Below are positions 34,210 to 43,245 of a DNA stretch of 64,000 bases, in pieces. The DNA comes from Ignavibacteria bacterium (lineage in GTDB: Bacteria; Bacteroidota; Ignavibacteria; Kapaibacteriales; UBA4661), in contig JAAFIV010000007.1 in the NCBI GenBank assembly GCA_013298775.1, forward strand, positions 1 through 64,000, written 5' to 3'. Each line of letters opens with the position of its first letter. Positions within the stretch are counted from its first letter, which is position 1. The notes beneath the pieces are model-generated. The model searched no databases. It saw only the letters and a program-made list of their open reading frames with translations, and had not been told where the DNA came from. The translations under genes were made by a program, and so were the position numbers.

Positions 34210-36156
34210 ATGAATACCAATGGTGCGCAGGCACAGTCGCAACAACAGAATGCTTCTGCTGCCAAGAGCGCGAATGGCGCAAATACTGATTCTTCAACAA
34301 ATGGGAACACTCACACGAAGAATCACGATACATCCCCACAGCAATCTTCCGCAACAACTTCTGCATCTTCAAAAACCGCAAAACCGCAGTCGCAACAAGA
34401 CGACGATAACGCCAAGGGCATAGACGGGAAGCTGCTACGCCGCCTTTTGGAGTTCTTGCAGCCGCATAAACAAAAGGTCGTGGGCGTTCTCGCCCTTACC
34501 GTGCTTGTGTCTGCGATTGGTCCATTGCGTCCAAAACTCAGTCAGTATGCGGTGGATAACTACATCGCGACGGGCAACCGCGACGGCTTGATGGGCATGA
34601 TTTTGATAATTTTCTCGCTCCTTCTCGCACAAGGTTTTCTGCAATATTTCCTCACCAAACTCATGCAATGGGTCGGACAAACCACGATTCTGAGCGTGCG
34701 GATGCGTCTTTTCCGACGTTTGCAAGAATTATCCTTGCGCTACTACGACACCACGCCGATAGGTCGCTTGGTGACTCGCGTTACGAATGATGTGGAAGTG
34801 CTCAACGAGGTCTTTTCATCGGGCTTAGTGATGATGGTGGCGAATATCTTCATGATTTTTTGGATTATCGTGATGATGTTCTACACCAACTGGCAGCTTG
34901 CCATCGCAACAATAGTCGTGGTGCCGATTCTGCTTTTTGGAACGAACATTTTCCGTAAGGCTGTCCGCCGCGAATATCGCCAAATCCGCCAGCAGGTCGC
35001 CCGCATGAATGCGTTCTTGAACGAATACATTCAAGGCATGAATATTATTCAGCTTTTCTCGCAAGAAGAGCGTGAACGCAAGGAATTCGACGACATCAAC
35101 ACCGCACACACAGGAGCGCATATTCGCTCGGTCTTCCACTACGCCGTCTTTTTTCCGTTTGTGGAGATGATGAGTACCGTGTCGCTGGCAATCACAATTT
35201 GGTACGCCGCAGGACACATCATGCAAGGAACGATGACCGTTGGCGAGGTGATTGCCTTCTCCATGTTTGGTGAAATGTTTTTCCGCCCAATCCGCGAACT
35301 TTCTGACAAATACAACACGCTCCAAAGCGCGATGGCTTCGTCCGAGCGTATTTTCCAGTTATTGGAGGAAGATGCGTTTGTGAAAGATAACCCAAATGCC
35401 TCACCAATGCTGCCCTTGAGCGAAGGCGTGAAGTTTGATAATGTGTGCTTCAGCTACGATGGCACAAAGAACATTCTTTGCGACGTGTCCTTCGAGGTAA
35501 AAAAGGGTCAAACCGTCGCTATCGTTGGTGCGACGGGCGCGGGCAAATCCTCGCTGATGAACCTGCTCACGCGCTTTTACGAGTTCCAAGAAGGTGATAT
35601 TGTCATTGATGGAAAGAGCATACGCGACATTCAGCAGCTTTCGCTCCGAAGCCGCATGGCTATTGTCTTGCAGGATGTGTTCTTGTTCTCGCGCTCCATT
35701 GCAGAAAACATTTCGCTGGGCAATCAAAATATCTCTCGCGCACAGATTCAAGCGGCGGCGGAGGCAGTCGGCGCGGCGGAATTTATTGAAAAACTGCCCG
35801 ATACCTACGACACGCAAGTAATGGAGCGCGGTGCAACGCTTTCGGTTGGACAAAAACAGCTTATTTCCTTTGCCCGCGCACTGGCGGCAAATCCTGATAT
35901 TTTGATTCTTGACGAAGCCACATCCAGCGTGGACACTGCCACCGAACAGCAGATAGAACGCGCTATCCAGACCTTGCTCGCAGGGCGCACTAGTATTGTG
36001 ATTGCGCACCGCCTCTCGACCATCCAGAAGGCAGATTCTATCGTGGTTCTGCACAATGGCAGAGTGTATGAGCAGGGCAATCATCAAGAGCTTTTGGCGC
36101 GGAATGGCTTGTATGCGAAGTTGTATCGTTTGCAGTATAAAGAGCAGTTGGTGTGA
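34210..36156 (+). CDS. ABC exporter, fused membrane and ATPase domains (MsbA/MdlB-like)
   Basis: This 648-residue half-transporter begins with an unusual 70-residue tail rich in Gln, Ser, Asn and Thr. The membrane domain with six helices follows (about 85-390; TPIGRLVTRVTNDVEVLNE is the typical coupling region). The ATPase has Walker A VGATGAGKSSLM, Q-loop IVLQDVFLFSRSIAENI, signature LSVGQKQL (Gly to Val in the second position relative to LSGGQ), Walker B ILILDEATSSVD and switch AHRLSTI. Homodimers or pairs of such proteins export lipids, peptides or drugs. The Val variant is common in the YheI/YheH and MdlA/MdlB branch. No second half-transporter adjoins, so it is probably a homodimer. The disordered N-terminus is the odd feature. 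Confidence 0.93.
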   Translation: MNTNGAQAQSQQQNASAAKSANGANTDSSTNGNTHTKNHDTSPQQSSATTSASSKTAKPQSQQDDDNAKGIDGKLLRRLLEFLQPHKQKVVGVLALTVLVSAIGPLRPKLSQYAVDNYIATGNRDGLMGMILIIFSLLLAQGFLQYFLTKLMQWVGQTTILSVRMRLFRRLQELSLRYYDTTPIGRLVTRVTNDVEVLNEVFSSGLVMMVANIFMIFWIIVMMFYTNWQLAIATIVVVPILLFGTNIFRKAVRREYRQIRQQVARMNAFLNEYIQGMNIIQLFSQEERERKEFDDINTAHTGAHIRSVFHYAVFFPFVEMMSTVSLAITIWYAAGHIMQGTMTVGEVIAFSMFGEMFFRPIRELSDKYNTLQSAMASSERIFQLLEEDAFVKDNPNASPMLPLSEGVKFDNVCFSYDGTKNILCDVSFEVKKGQTVAIVGATGAGKSSLMNLLTRFYEFQEGDIVIDGKSIRDIQQLSLRSRMAIVLQDVFLFSRSIAENISLGNQNISRAQIQAAAEAVGAAEFIEKLPDTYDTQVMERGATLSVGQKQLISFARALAANPDILILDEATSSVDTATEQQIERAIQTLLAGRTSIVIAHRLSTIQKADSIVVLHNGRVYEQGNHQELLARNGLYAKLYRLQYKEQLV

Positions 36157-36196
36157 GTCCGTTCCATACTTGAAAATTTTTCCATCTCATTACACC

Positions 36197-36820
36197 ATGA
36201 AAACACTCAAGAAACCGCGTAGCTACTCAGATTACACGCTGGAGCATTTGGAAGAACTTTGTGGTATTCCCAACACTCTTGCCGCGCTTCGATTCAACGC
36301 GCCAGATGTGGAGCCATCTTCAGCATTGCTTGCCTCACTTGAGAAAGGTAAATTGTTCGTCTTTAATTCAGAGAAAGCGAAGTCGGAATTTATCATTGCA
36401 CCAATTCTGGTCGAACTTGGGTGGCGCAATGCAGGACGTTTTGGGTGCTTCTCAGGCAATACGCTGGATGTTGATAAAGAACGCTCTTTGCGCGGACGTT
36501 GTGATTTCGTCCTTTCCAAGAATATGTCCGCACATATCTCCGCCCCGATTATCGCCATTTTCGAGGCAAAAGATGACAACATTGATAACGAAAAATGGTT
36601 CGGGCAATGCGGCGCGGAAATGTTCGCTGCTCGCATTTTCAACGAAGACCGCAACGAGCCAATTCACATTATTCACGGAGCCGTTACCAACGGCAATGCG
36701 TGGCGGTTTCTGCGTTTGGATGGTGCGTTACTAACGATTGATACTGATGTGTACACAACTGGCAACCTCGCACAATTACTGGGCGCGTTGCAGTATTTGA
36801 TTGATTTTTATTACCAATAA
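36197..36820 (+). CDS. hypothetical protein, PD-(D/E)XK nuclease-like
   Basis: This 207-residue protein is not recognised as a named family. The central region has the spacing of the restriction-nuclease fold: a Glu in KSEFIIAPILVELGW, Asp in GRCDFVLSK, and Glu-Ala-Lys in APIIAIFEAKDDNIDNEKWF followed by GQCGAEMFAARIFNE. This resembles the nuclease part of type I restriction subunits and related stand-alone proteins. The C-terminal third has IIHGAVTNGNAWRFLRLDG, as in type I R subunits that recognise nothing by themselves. A DNA-related role is plausible. Its stop codon is the first three bases of palindromic element A6. It follows the ABC exporter by 40 bp. Confidence 0.7.
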   Translation: MKTLKKPRSYSDYTLEHLEELCGIPNTLAALRFNAPDVEPSSALLASLEKGKLFVFNSEKAKSEFIIAPILVELGWRNAGRFGCFSGNTLDVDKERSLRGRCDFVLSKNMSAHISAPIIAIFEAKDDNIDNEKWFGQCGAEMFAARIFNEDRNEPIHIIHGAVTNGNAWRFLRLDGALLTIDTDVYTTGNLAQLLGALQYLIDFYYQ

Positions 36821-36948
36821 GGTTGTGGACATAATAAATTGGCATCTCGTGGCGCAGACAAGAGTGTCTGCGCTACCGACAAACACTGGCTTCGGTAGGG
36901 CAGACACTCTTGTCTGCCCAATGTAACGTAGTTATGTCCACAACCTTA
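36818..36948. repeat. Palindromic element A6 (perfect arms, supplies a stop codon)
   Basis: The outer arms TAAGGTTGTGGACATA (36818-36833) and TATGTCCACAACCTTA (36933-36948) are perfect 16-bp inverted repeats. Inside are two short self-complementary hairpins, GCAGACAAGAGTGTCTGC and GGCAGACACTCTTGTCTGCC. The first TAA is the stop codon of the nuclease-like gene. Confidence 0.93.
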
Positions 36949-36991
36949 GAATATTTCCCCTTCACAAACCTCACACTTTTTCCGTGCCGCT

Positions 36992-38938
36992 ATGGGACAG
37001 AATCATACTTCTCACAATAAACTCAGCCTTGCAGGGCTACTTATCACGGTTGGCATTATTTATGGCGATATTGGTACATCGCCCTTGTACGTGATGAAAG
37101 CTATCATCGGGACACGTCCTATCACGGAAGACCTGATTTTAGGCGCGTTATCGTGCGTTATTTGGACGCTGACGTTACTGACGACCGTCAAGTACGTTCT
37201 TATCACGCTTCGTGCCGATAACAACGGCGAAGGCGGTATTTTCTCGCTCTTTACGCTTGTGCGCAGGCGAGCGAAATGGCTCGTCGCTCCGGCAATGCTC
37301 GGCGGTGCGTCGCTTATTGCCGATGGCATTATTACGCCGCCAATGTCGGTCGCTTCTGCGGTCGAGGGTTTATTGATTATTGACCCAAATCTGCCGACGG
37401 TTGGTATTGCAATGGCAATTATTACGGTGTTGTTTGTGATGCAGCAGTTCGGTACAGCGAGGATTGGTCAGGCGTTTGGACCAATCATGGTGCTGTGGTT
37501 CGGGATGCTGGCAACGCTTGGTGTGGTGAATATCGGCACGTATCCTGCGGTGTTTAAGGCACTGAACCCGTATTATGCGTATCACCTGCTCACCGCATTC
37601 CCACAAGGGTTCTGGATTCTCGGTGCGGTATTCCTCTGTACAACAGGTGCAGAAGCGTTATACTCGGACTTGGGACACTGCGGTCGCCCGAATATTCAGG
37701 CTTCGTGGGTGTTTGTGAAAACCTCGCTTATTCTCTACTATTTGGGACAAGGCGCGTGGTTGCTCACAAGTGGTTTAACCGTCTTGGGCGATGTAAACCC
37801 ATTCTATGCCGTCATGCCGAAATGGTTCTTGCCGTTTGGTATCGGCATTGCGACGGCGGCGGCAATTATTGCCAGTCAAGCCTTGATAACAGGCTCATTC
37901 ACGCTGTTTAGCGAAGCAATCAAGCTCCATCTCTGGCCCCGCCTTGCGATTCGCTATCCGTCGGAATCACGCGGGCAAATGTACATCCCAACGGCAAACT
38001 GGCTTTTGTGGGCGGGCTGTATGTTCGTGATGTGGCATTTCCAAAAATCAAGCAATATGGAGGGTGCATACGGCATCGCTATTACGCTGGCGATGCTTTC
38101 TACAACGATTTTGCTTGCGCAATATCTTCGCCGTATGGACTACCACATTGCAGCAATCATCGGTATTGTCGGGGTGTTTATGGCAATTGAGCTAGGCTTT
38201 TTCGTAGCAAACATGGCAAAACTCCACGAGGGCGGCTGGATAACGCTTGGAATCTCGTTTGTGCTGGCGATGGTGATGGTCACGTGGCATAATGCCCGCC
38301 TCATTCTTGCGCGTTTTGCCCATAGCGTCCGTATTGAAGATTATCTCAGCACATTGCGCGAACTCTCTCAAGACACGGAAATTCCCAAGTATTCAACCCA
38401 TTTAGTGTATTTGAATAAAGTGCCATATCCAACGCAAGTAGATAGAAGTATTATTTATTCGATTATCGAAAAACAACCCAAGAGAGCTGATATTTACTGG
38501 TTTCTGCACATCGAAACTACCGATAGTCCGTACACAATGGAATACGAGGTGGAATCGCTGATGGACAACGATGTTATCCGCGTGACGCTGCATTTAGGCT
38601 TCCGTGTGCCGCTTCACATCAATGCTTTCTTCCGTCAAATCGTCTGCGACCTTGAGAAAAACGAGGAAGTAGATACCTCCAGCCGTTACACCTCGCTTCG
38701 GAACAATCAAATCACGGGCGACTTCCGTTTTATCGTTTTTGAAGAATACCTTTCCGACGAATACGACCGCCTCAGCGTGCTTCAACGCTTGGTTGTAGAA
38801 GCATATTTCTTTATGAAACGCTTCACCATTTCGATTGTGGATGAATTTGAATTAGATTTAAGTTCGGTAACGGTGGAGAAAGTACCGATTTCTACACACT
38901 CGCACCAATACTTGAAGTTGAAGCGCGTGGAAGCGTAG
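36992..38938 (+). CDS. kup: KUP-type potassium transporter
   Basis: This 648-residue protein has the family opening LLITVGIIYGDIGTSPLYVM and about twelve hydrophobic helices to residue 440. Landmarks are NNGEGGIFSLFTLVRRRAKW, GGASLIADGIITPPMSVASA, and AEALYSDLGHCGRPNI. A hydrophilic C-terminal domain of about 200 residues follows (SVRIEDYLSTLRELSQDTEI; TVEKVPISTHSHQYLKLKRV). Kup proteins import potassium with protons, mainly at low pH or low external potassium. Length matches the family. It is a single gene between elements A6 and A7. No kinase such as KdpD is nearby. Confidence 0.96.
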   Translation: MGQNHTSHNKLSLAGLLITVGIIYGDIGTSPLYVMKAIIGTRPITEDLILGALSCVIWTLTLLTTVKYVLITLRADNNGEGGIFSLFTLVRRRAKWLVAPAMLGGASLIADGIITPPMSVASAVEGLLIIDPNLPTVGIAMAIITVLFVMQQFGTARIGQAFGPIMVLWFGMLATLGVVNIGTYPAVFKALNPYYAYHLLTAFPQGFWILGAVFLCTTGAEALYSDLGHCGRPNIQASWVFVKTSLILYYLGQGAWLLTSGLTVLGDVNPFYAVMPKWFLPFGIGIATAAAIIASQALITGSFTLFSEAIKLHLWPRLAIRYPSESRGQMYIPTANWLLWAGCMFVMWHFQKSSNMEGAYGIAITLAMLSTTILLAQYLRRMDYHIAAIIGIVGVFMAIELGFFVANMAKLHEGGWITLGISFVLAMVMVTWHNARLILARFAHSVRIEDYLSTLRELSQDTEIPKYSTHLVYLNKVPYPTQVDRSIIYSIIEKQPKRADIYWFLHIETTDSPYTMEYEVESLMDNDVIRVTLHLGFRVPLHINAFFRQIVCDLEKNEEVDTSSRYTSLRNNQITGDFRFIVFEEYLSDEYDRLSVLQRLVVEAYFFMKRFTISIVDEFELDLSSVTVEKVPISTHSHQYLKLKRVEA

Positions 38939-39002
38939 TGAACGAAGGACATCAGGTACAACTCGACTTGAACTATTGCTTTGGTACTTGTTGGATGTAA
39001 TG

Positions 39003-39092
39003 AGAAGAACTAAGATTAGAAGAACTAAGATTAGAAGAACTAAGATTAGAAGAACTAAGATTAGAAGAACTAAGATTAGAAGAACTAAGATG
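39003..39092. repeat. tandem array, 15 bp x 6
   Basis: AGAAGAACTAAGATT is repeated six times without interruption, the last copy ending in TG. It is followed after 14 bases by element A7. It is intergenic; the unit is a multiple of three, so it produces an artificial Arg-Arg-Thr-Lys-Ile repeat frame. Spacers of unique sequence are absent, so it is not a CRISPR array. Confidence 0.95.
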
Positions 39093-39106
39093 GTACTCCA
39101 GCAAAT

Positions 39107-39184
39107 AGTGGCACAGACATTTTTGTCTGTGAGTGTTAGTGCGGGATTCAGGTGGAGAACACAGACAAGAATGTCTGTGCCACT
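39107..39184. repeat. Palindromic element A7
   Basis: The arms at 39107-39131 and 39160-39184 pair over 25 bp with one mismatch; the core is CAGACATTTTTGTCTG against CAGACAAGAATGTCTG. The loop has TGCGGGATTCAGGTGG, as in the other A copies. Confidence 0.92.
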
Positions 39185-39237
39185 ACTGTTTTTTACCTAC
39201 ATCCAACAAAAACCTACTACTTTTTGTTCATTCGCCC

Positions 39238-42200
39238 ATGAATCTTCATTTGTATAGGAAATGGCTCTCGCGTTCAAGACCGCATAACGCCTCGCTTCTG
39301 AGGTGCTTTCTGCGGTTTTGTGCTTTCCGATTTTGTGCTTTCCGGTTTTGCTCTTTGCTGAGTTTTGCCCTCTGTTCTCTTCTGGTAAATGCTGCAAACG
39401 CAGAACAGATGCGCTTTCGGAAGATTTCCTTAGAGCAAGGGCTATCCCAAAGTTCGGTGCATGCTATTGTGCAAGATAAACAGGGCTTTTTGTGGTTTGG
39501 TACGCAAGATGGGCTGAATCGTTTCGATGGCTACACGCTCACTGTTTTTCGACAACAGCAAAGCAATATCGCCAATTCTCTGCCGAATAACTGCATCCAA
39601 TCCTTGTATGAAGACCGTTCCGGCACATTGTGGATTGGCACGCGTGGTGGCGGTGCTGTGCGGCGGAATCCCTTTACGGGCGCGTTTGCTCCTGCTTTTG
39701 CACAGCAGAAAAGCATGTTAAGCAGCCTTGAAGAGCAAGATGTGTACGCCTTTGCCGAAGATAATGCTGCGCGGATATGGATTGGAACAGGCGCAGGTTT
39801 GCTTCGCATCAATCCTAGTAATGGTGCGGTTGAGGAAGTGTTTTCGCCTAAAAACTCTCCGCTCAAACAGGGCATGATTCGTGCGCTACTCGCGGATGCT
39901 TCTGGTGTATTGTGGATTGGCACGCCGCGTGGTTTGTTTTCGTACAATCCTGCAAGCAAGCAATGGCGGGACTTTCAAGCCTCTTCTTCATTGCCCGATG
40001 CCGATATTCGCGCAATGATTTTCCCCGTGCGAGCAAGTGGAATTTCAAGTGAAGAGCTTCTCCTTGCAAGCGCGAGCGGTATTTCTCGCCTTAACACAAG
40101 CACTGGTGCGCTCATTGCAACTATTCCGCACCAAACCCGCTCTGCTTCGAGCGTAAACGCTCTGTGCGCCACACAAAACGGTGTATTCTGGGCTGGTTAC
40201 GGCGGCGACGGTATTCACGAATGTTTGGCGGTGTTATCAGAAAAGCCAAGTATTCAGGAACGACGCGCCCTGCGGCACTCTCTGGCGCATACCCAGGAAT
40301 ACACCCATGCCAATAGCCTCAGCAATGACGTGATTTTATCGCTCTATTTCGACCGTACAGGCGGCTTGTGGGTTGGCACCGATGGCGGCGGCGTGAGTTA
40401 TGCGCACCCAGACGAGTACCGCTTTGAAACCTTCACCAATGATGCTTCCAGCGCAGGTGGCAATATCGTGATGGCATTTTCAGAGGAAAGAAAAAATTCG
40501 TCAAGAGCTGGTGAAATCTGGCTTGGAACGCATTCGGGCGGAATTACTCGCTTTAATCCAACAACGAGTTCTTTTACCAGTTATGTGAACAGTCCAGCAA
40601 ATAAGCGGAGTTTGCCGAACAATATCGTGAGTGCCTTGCTCACCGACCGCGCAGGAACGCTGTGGGTAGGAACGCAGAGTGGATTAAGTAAATTTAATGC
40701 AGCTACTAACGATTTTATCAATTATTTTGCCGATGCGAATACTGCGACTGCCTTGCCAGACAACAGTGTTTACGGACTTTTGGAAGATACGCATGGAAAT
40801 TTTTGGGTCGGAACAAATAACGGTCTGGCTCGCATGAACCGTGAAAACGGCACGTTTACGACCTTTCGGAGCAATACGCCGTCTTCAAATCTTACAAACA
40901 GCATGTCGCAAAGCATCAGCTCTAATGCGGTGCGCAAGATTTATGAAGACCGCTCTGGCGTATTGTGGATTGGCACACGCGGCGGTGGCTTGAACAGATT
41001 CGACCCACAAAGCGCGTCATTCCTTCACTTTCGGCATAATCCCTCGAATCCGACCAGTATTAGCAGCGATTTCGTGTTGTCCATTCACGAAGACCGCACA
41101 GGGACGCTCTGGGTAGGAACGGCGGGCGGTTTGAATAAATTTGACCGCACAAACGGCACATTTACTGCCTTCCGCGAGAGCGATGGCTTACCGAACAACT
41201 ATATCTGCGGTATGCTGGAAGATGAAAGCGGCAATCTCTGGCTAGGGACAGTGCGCGGCATTTGCAAATTCGACCCGCGCACAGGCAAATTCACCACGTT
41301 TGAGGAATTGTACAACCGCGCTGGAAGTGAATTTAACCAAGATGCGTGTCTGAAAGCCACCAATGGCATGTTTTATTTTGGTGGCATCAACGGTTTGGTG
41401 CGCTTTCATCCCGATAGCATTCACACAAATTTTAGCGTTCCGAGTGTCGTGCTGACGAGCTTCAAAAAGTTCAACAAGCCAGTAGATATGAACCTTCTGG
41501 GCGATAGTCTTATGCCCGCAAAACGTGAATTACACCTTTCTGTGGACGATACGTTTATTAGTTTTGAGTTTGCGGCGTTGTCTTTCACCCTACCGCATAA
41601 AATCTCGTATTCATGCAAATTGGAAGGATTCGATGAAAATTGGATTGACGTAGGAAACAAGCGCGAAGCCACGTACACCAATCTTGATGCGGGTGAGTAC
41701 ACATTCCGCGTCCGTGCAACAAACTACGATGGTGTTTGGAATGACGAAGGAACACGTTTGCGCGTGATTATTCATCCGCATTGGTGGCAAACGTGGTGGG
41801 CGAAAAGTCTTGCACTTTTGCTCTCTGGTTTGGTCGTGTTTATTGGCTACAAGTGGCGTATTCGCTCAATAGAATCGCGGAGCGAAGCATTGGAGCAGAC
41901 CGTCGGCGAGCGAACAGCAGCGTTGTCCTTCAGCAATCGTGAAATTACGCGGCAGAACGATTCGCTTATGCAATTAAACCAAGAAAAGAACGAGTTTCTG
42001 GGAATTGCCGCACACGACTTGAAAAATCCGCTTACGGCGATTATGATGAGTTCGTCTATTGTGAAGCAATATCAAAACAAAATGACGGCGGATGAGGTTG
42101 TCGAGCAGATGGAGCATATTCTCATCACGGCGAAACGCATGAAAGAAACGATTCTGAATTTGCTGGATATTAACTCGATTGAAAGCGGAAAATTTAAGTT

Positions 42201-42762
42201 TAATAGTATTGCTATGAACATCGTGGAAGTGGTGAACGATGTCGTGGAAGGCTACTATTTGCGAGCAAAAGACAAAGAAATCACCTTGCTGCTGAACACC
42301 GAAACCGACGAAATGATGACCTTTGCCGACCGTAATGCGTTTATGCAGGTCATGGAAAATCTTATTTCCAATGCTATCAAATATTCGCCGCTTGGCAAAA
42401 ATGTGTACGTCAATATCATCAGCTCCAGCACCGACGAAATGTCGGCACTCTTTACCCGCGAGCAAGCAGCACTGGAGCGCGTTCCCATGCAGCAAGCGCA
42501 TGTGCGTATTGAAATTCAAGATGAAGGACCTGGCTTATCCTCAGAAGACAAACAAAAACTCTTTGGGAAATTTGCCAAACTTTCGGCAAAACCCACTGGT
42601 GGCGAGCATTCGACGGGATTAGGTCTGTCTATTGTCAAGAAAATTGTCGAGGCAATGCAAGGGCGCGTTTGGTGTGAAACCGAACTCGGCGCAGGCGCAA
42701 CCTTCATTGTAGAGCTTCCGCTCGTGGAAATTCCGCCCGAAGCGGCATTGCAGGAAGACTAA
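39238..42762 (+). CDS. two-component-regulator-propeller sensor histidine kinase
   Basis: This 1174-residue protein begins with a leader whose DNA carries a 15-bp repeat (39316-39360), giving the odd FCAFRFCAFRFC. About a dozen propeller repeats follow (residues about 55-760; LYEDRSGTLWIGTRGGG, LLTDRAGTLWVGTQSGLS, IHEDRTGTLWVGTAGGL), enough for two seven-bladed propellers. A Y_Y_Y domain is next (about 765-860; YSCKLEGFDENWIDVG), one membrane helix (WWAKSLALLLSGLVVFIGY), a coiled coil, H-box IAAHDLKNPLTAIM, NLISNAIKYSPLGK, DEGPGLS and STGLGLSIVKK. In hybrid systems of this type the periplasmic propellers bind glycans. Here there is no receiver or AraC output domain, so signal must pass to a separate regulator. 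Confidence 0.93.
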   Translation: MNLHLYRKWLSRSRPHNASLLRCFLRFCAFRFCAFRFCSLLSFALCSLLVNAANAEQMRFRKISLEQGLSQSSVHAIVQDKQGFLWFGTQDGLNRFDGYTLTVFRQQQSNIANSLPNNCIQSLYEDRSGTLWIGTRGGGAVRRNPFTGAFAPAFAQQKSMLSSLEEQDVYAFAEDNAARIWIGTGAGLLRINPSNGAVEEVFSPKNSPLKQGMIRALLADASGVLWIGTPRGLFSYNPASKQWRDFQASSSLPDADIRAMIFPVRASGISSEELLLASASGISRLNTSTGALIATIPHQTRSASSVNALCATQNGVFWAGYGGDGIHECLAVLSEKPSIQERRALRHSLAHTQEYTHANSLSNDVILSLYFDRTGGLWVGTDGGGVSYAHPDEYRFETFTNDASSAGGNIVMAFSEERKNSSRAGEIWLGTHSGGITRFNPTTSSFTSYVNSPANKRSLPNNIVSALLTDRAGTLWVGTQSGLSKFNAATNDFINYFADANTATALPDNSVYGLLEDTHGNFWVGTNNGLARMNRENGTFTTFRSNTPSSNLTNSMSQSISSNAVRKIYEDRSGVLWIGTRGGGLNRFDPQSASFLHFRHNPSNPTSISSDFVLSIHEDRTGTLWVGTAGGLNKFDRTNGTFTAFRESDGLPNNYICGMLEDESGNLWLGTVRGICKFDPRTGKFTTFEELYNRAGSEFNQDACLKATNGMFYFGGINGLVRFHPDSIHTNFSVPSVVLTSFKKFNKPVDMNLLGDSLMPAKRELHLSVDDTFISFEFAALSFTLPHKISYSCKLEGFDENWIDVGNKREATYTNLDAGEYTFRVRATNYDGVWNDEGTRLRVIIHPHWWQTWWAKSLALLLSGLVVFIGYKWRIRSIESRSEALEQTVGERTAALSFSNREITRQNDSLMQLNQEKNEFLGIAAHDLKNPLTAIMMSSSIVKQYQNKMTADEVVEQMEHILITAKRMKETILNLLDINSIESGKFKFNSIAMNIVEVVNDVVEGYYLRAKDKEITLLLNTETDEMMTFADRNAFMQVMENLISNAIKYSPLGKNVYVNIISSSTDEMSALFTREQAALERVPMQQAHVRIEIQDEGPGLSSEDKQKLFGKFAKLSAKPTGGEHSTGLGLSIVKKIVEAMQGRVWCETELGAGATFIVELPLVEIPPEAALQED

Positions 42763-43062
42763 GAAAGTGTCTGAACATTACGCTGCCCTCATCCCAACCC
42801 TTCTCCCAAAGGGAGAAGGGCAAGACATAAAGCCACATCTGGAACCCTCTCCCTTTGGGAGAAGCAGGGCTGTTAAGTTCTGTTCCCGTGAAGCCCTCAC
42901 CCAACCCTCTCCCAGAAGGAGAGGGCTTCAGAAACGGCTCTGTGTCTTGCCCTTCTCCTTCTGGGAGAAGGGTTGGGATGAGGGCAAACACGAGAACTTA
43001 ACAGCCCTGCTTTGGGAGAGGGCAGGGTGAGGGGATTACAGGTAAATTTTCAGACACTTTCT
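42762..43062. repeat. Palindromic element B4, one element inserted in another
   Basis: The outer arms AGAAAGTGTCTGA (42762-42774) and its complement (43050-43062) enclose a CTCTCCC element. This element is split at its second hairpin by another complete palindrome with perfect 17-bp arms, GCAGGGCTGTTAAGTTC (42864-42880) and its complement (42994-43010). CTTTGGGAGA is present on both sides of the insert (42853-42862 and 43010-43019). The first base lies in the stop codon of the propeller kinase gene. Confidence 0.93.
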
Positions 43063-43103
43063 AAGAAAGGCAAAAGGACTGAGCGCAATGCTCAATGGAA
43101 GAC

Positions 43104-43206
43104 AAAAAAGTGATGCTCTCACTTCCTCGTAAGGGTCGCACTCTCGGCAATGATGGAAGATGGAAGCATAATGAGAGCCTTGAGTAAGAGTTGAGACCCT
43201 CATAAA
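43104..43206. repeat. degenerate D-family palindrome
   Basis: GTGATGCTCTCACTTCC at the left and GAGAGCC...GAGTTGAGACCCTC at the right resemble the GTGAGAGCCTCAC modules at 48796-48865 and 59009-59107, with more mismatches. It lies just before ppk1. Confidence 0.5.
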
Positions 43207-43245
43207 ACATGAAAAACATTTATCACGCAATACCTTCTATATCGC

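Noticed and set aside
34038-34289. 83-codon frame with AGGAG upstream
   Set aside because: It overlaps the ABC exporter start in another frame, and the spacing to the ATG is too long.
39003-39092. Regular 15-bp array that could be mistaken for a CRISPR array
   Set aside because: Units are contiguous with no unique spacers, too short for CRISPR repeats, and no cas gene is in the window.
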